Positions 61,229 through 64,000 of a stretch of DNA of 64,000 nucleotides are shown here, piece after piece; the stretch's first letter is position 1; each line of letters starts with the position of its first letter. A program made the translations under genes and the position numbers. The stretch lies in NCBI RefSeq assembly GCF_035953295.1, contig NZ_CP108370.1, positions 2,936,001 through 3,000,000 of the forward strand, written 5' to 3'. This DNA is from Streptomyces sp. NBC_01335 (lineage in GTDB: Bacteria; Actinomycetota; Actinomycetes; Streptomycetales; Streptomycetaceae). The notes beneath the pieces were generated by a model, which was not told the origin of the DNA, did not search any database, and was given only the letters and a program-made list of their open reading frames with translations.

Positions 61229-62542
61229 ATGGCCCTCACCGGAAGAGCCGCTCTCCTCGCCGCTGCGGGATCACTCCCTGTAGGCATCCTGGCCCCCAGC
61301 TGGACCGGGATGCTCGCGGTCAATGCCCCCCTCTCGCTAGCCATTCTGTGCGACTACGCCCTGGCAGCACCAGTACGAAGCCTGCGTTTCACCCGATCCG
61401 GTGATACAACTGTTCGACTTGGTGACGGTGCCTCGGTGCAACTCTCCGTGACCAACGGCTCCCGCCGCCGCCTGCGTGCCGAGCTCCGCGACGCCTGGTC
61501 TCCCAGCAGTGGAGCGACGGCTGCGGAGACCGGCACGCCCCGCCACACGGTCTCCGTCGCCGCCGGCGAGGCGCGGTGGCTCACCACGCTGCTCCGGCCG
61601 ACCCGACGGGGGGATCGTGTCCCCGATCGGGTGACTGTCCGGTCGTTGGGCCCGCTGGGTCTCGTGGCACGCCAGGGCTATCACCGGGTTCCGTGGAACG
61701 TCCGGGTGTTCCCGCCGTTCTCCAGCCGCAAGCACCTCCCCTCCCGTCTCGCGCGCCTCCGCGAGCTCGACGGGCGCACGAGCGCGCTGAGCCGTGGCGA
61801 GGGAACCGAGTTCGACAGCCTCCGCCCGTACGTGCCGGGTGACGACACCCGGTCCATCGACTGGCGGGCCACGGCGCGGCAGTCGGCGGTGGCCGTCCGT
61901 ACCTGGCGCCCCGAACGGGACCGGCACATCCTGATCGTCCTCGACACCGGCCGCACCTCGGCCGGCCGGGTCGGTGACATGCCGAAGCTGGACGCCGCGA
62001 TGGACGCCGCCCTCCTCCTCACCGCACTGGCCGGGCGGGCAGGGGACCAGGTGAACCTGCTCGCCTACGACCGGCGGGTGCGGGCCCAGGTCCGAGGCCG
62101 CACGGCCACCGGGGAGGTACTGGCGAGGGTGGTGGACGCCATGGCGACGCTGGAGCCCGAGCTGGTCGAGACGGACGCCCGCGGGATGAGCACCGCCGTC
62201 CTGGCCGCCGCTCCGCAGCGGTCGCTGATCGTGCTGCTGACCACTCTGGACGGCGCCCCCGCCGAGGAGGGACTGCTGACGGTCCTTCCGCAGCTCACCA
62301 GGCGCCACACGGTGATCGTGGCGGCGGTGGCTGATCCCCGCGTCGAGGAGATGTCCCGCAGGAGGGGCTCCGCCGAGGCGATCTACGAGGCCGCCGCAGG
62401 TACCCGCGCCCAGGCCCAGCGCCTGCATGTCGCGGAACGTCTCCAGCGCCGCGGAGCCGTCGTGGTCGACGCACTGCCGGAGAGCCTGGCTCCGGCACTG
62501 GCCGACGCCTACCTCTCGCTCAAGGCGGCCGGCCGACTCTGA
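61229..62542 (+). CDS. DUF58-domain protein (VWA-like, MoxR partner)
   Basis: A 437-residue protein with two N-terminal hydrophobic segments and then a cytoplasmic DUF58 domain. The DUF58 core is SRGEGTEFDSLRPYVPGDDTRSIDWRATAR. A VWA-like fold follows (HILIVLDTGRTSAGRV with D-x-G-x-S in place of the usual DxSxS, then LLTALAGRAGDQVNLLAYDRRVRAQV). ATG 61229 with GAGG eight bases upstream is taken; GTG 61223 is an alternative. It ends the operon of membrane protein, DUF4129, DUF4350 and MoxR genes. Substrates are unknown. Confidence 0.88.
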   Translation: MALTGRAALLAAAGSLPVGILAPSWTGMLAVNAPLSLAILCDYALAAPVRSLRFTRSGDTTVRLGDGASVQLSVTNGSRRRLRAELRDAWSPSSGATAAETGTPRHTVSVAAGEARWLTTLLRPTRRGDRVPDRVTVRSLGPLGLVARQGYHRVPWNVRVFPPFSSRKHLPSRLARLRELDGRTSALSRGEGTEFDSLRPYVPGDDTRSIDWRATARQSAVAVRTWRPERDRHILIVLDTGRTSAGRVGDMPKLDAAMDAALLLTALAGRAGDQVNLLAYDRRVRAQVRGRTATGEVLARVVDAMATLEPELVETDARGMSTAVLAAAPQRSLIVLLTTLDGAPAEEGLLTVLPQLTRRHTVIVAAVADPRVEEMSRRRGSAEAIYEAAAGTRAQAQRLHVAERLQRRGAVVVDALPESLAPALADAYLSLKAAGRL

Positions 62543-62616
62543 AGAGCTCCTCCGCCCTGTTCTCGGTTTTCCACCCGGAAGGCAGTGAACAGGGCGTGGG
62601 GAAGGCCTGGAATCCG

Positions 62617-62644
62617 AGCCTGCCTGCCTGCTTGCCTGCCTGCC
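62617..62644. repeat. (CCTG)n short tandem repeat
   Basis: About six to seven CCTG/TGCC units (GCCTGCCTGCCTGCTTGCC and so on) between the DUF58 stop and the rRNA terminator. One unit is changed to CTTG. No function is seen; a slippage-prone stretch. Confidence 0.85.
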
Positions 62645-62669
62645 TTCACGTAATTGTCCCGGAACGCAG

Positions 62670-62698
62670 AAAACCCCCGTGCCACAAGGCACGGGGGT
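62670..62698 (-). terminator. Terminator of the rRNA operon
   Basis: Perfect 11-bp arms ACCCCCGTGCC (62673-62683) and GGCACGGGGGT (62688-62698), loop ACAA, followed on the minus strand by TTTTC. It lies 15 bp downstream of 5S rRNA. Confidence 0.9.
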
Positions 62699-62712
62699 CT
62701 CCCGGAAAAATT

Positions 62713-62831
62713 GTTCGGCGGCGTCCTACTCTCCCACAGGGTCCCCCCTGCAGTACCATCGGCGCTGAAAGGCTTAGCTTCCGGGTTCGGAATGTAACCG
62801 GGCGTTTCCCTAACGCAATGACCACCGAAAC
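62713..62831 (-). rRNA. rrf: 5S ribosomal RNA
   Basis: 119 nt on the minus strand, from GTTTCGGTGGTCATTGCGTT to CGCCGCCGAAC. The ends pair (GTTTCGGTGG with CCGCCGAAC). Conserved inner parts are seen: GGTTACATTCCGAACCCGGA, AAGCTAAGCC and GTGGGAGAGTAGG. It lies 76 bp after 23S rRNA on the same strand. Exact ends may differ by a base or two. Confidence 0.96.
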
Positions 62832-62907
62832 ACTATGAAATTAACCAACCGGATGAAAACACGGCGGTTATTATTTCAGAACCAACACAGTGGACGCGAG
62901 CAACTGA

Positions 62908-64000
<1,093 letters not shown>

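Overview
The window is chromosomal DNA of a Streptomyces or a very close actinomycete. The GC content is very high, with strong third-position GC bias. GTG starts, gene pairs coupled by 4-nt overlaps, a tmRNA tag ending in ALAA, and the prfB/pkaB/pkaA, secA/hpf and mtnA-mtrA-mtrB-lpqB neighbourhoods all fit. The gene order agrees with what I remember of the S. coelicolor core chromosome (about SCO2959 to SCO3020); that is recall, not a search.

Layout. 1-6.3 kb (minus strand): the 5' part of a HemD-like gene, a nitrate/nitrite porter, and a three-gene surface-polysaccharide set (small membrane protein, deacetylase/glycosyltransferase, acyltransferase) resembling matAB. 6.4-12.3 kb: an accessory stretch with a LysR regulator divergent from an MFS pump, a secreted alginate-lyase-like protein behind a clear promoter, and a TetR gene divergent from a patatin-like lipase with two perfect operators between them. 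12.3-20.2 kb: gamma-carbonic-anhydrase-like protein, ssrA (tmRNA), smpB, an S41 protease, ftsX, ftsE, a zinc-ribbon membrane protein, a repeat-rich LAETG surface protein and prfB. 20.3-27.7 kb: kinases pkaB and pkaA, divergent from an FHA/FtsK-type ATPase.

27.8-34.5 kb: a sugar-type ABC importer, a decayed Phd/Doc toxin-antitoxin remnant, and a TetR gene divergent from a TagG/TagH-like polysaccharide exporter. 34.5-45.7 kb: the large NAD-glutamate dehydrogenase, a DJ-1/PfpI protein, a HAD phosphatase, a DUF6912-type protein, an Rv3235-family protein and secA. 45.8-50.7 kb: GNAT acetyltransferase, YcaQ-type DNA glycosylase, an orphan NarL-type response regulator, long hibernation factor hpf and a ComF-like protein. 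50.8-56.5 kb: lpqB-mtrB-mtrA-mtnA, read right to left as one compact operon. 56.7-62.5 kb: a five-gene membrane/MoxR/DUF58 operon. The right end holds 5S rRNA and the 3' part of 23S rRNA on the minus strand.

How the genes work together. Several neighbours are functional partners: tmRNA with SmpB, FtsE with FtsX, MtrA/MtrB with LpqB, two membrane Ser/Thr kinases beside an FHA protein, and HPF beside a response regulator. Translation quality control is concentrated at 13-20 kb (ssrA, smpB, prfB). ssrA, and less certainly the zinc-ribbon gene, carry promoter motifs of the disulfide-stress sigma-R type. The accessory signals most worth attention are the two TetR operator systems, the 13-copy perfect 9-residue repeat with a sortase signal, the ABC permease with a large soluble insertion, the Doc remnant, and a coding-like frame continuing past a TetR stop codon.
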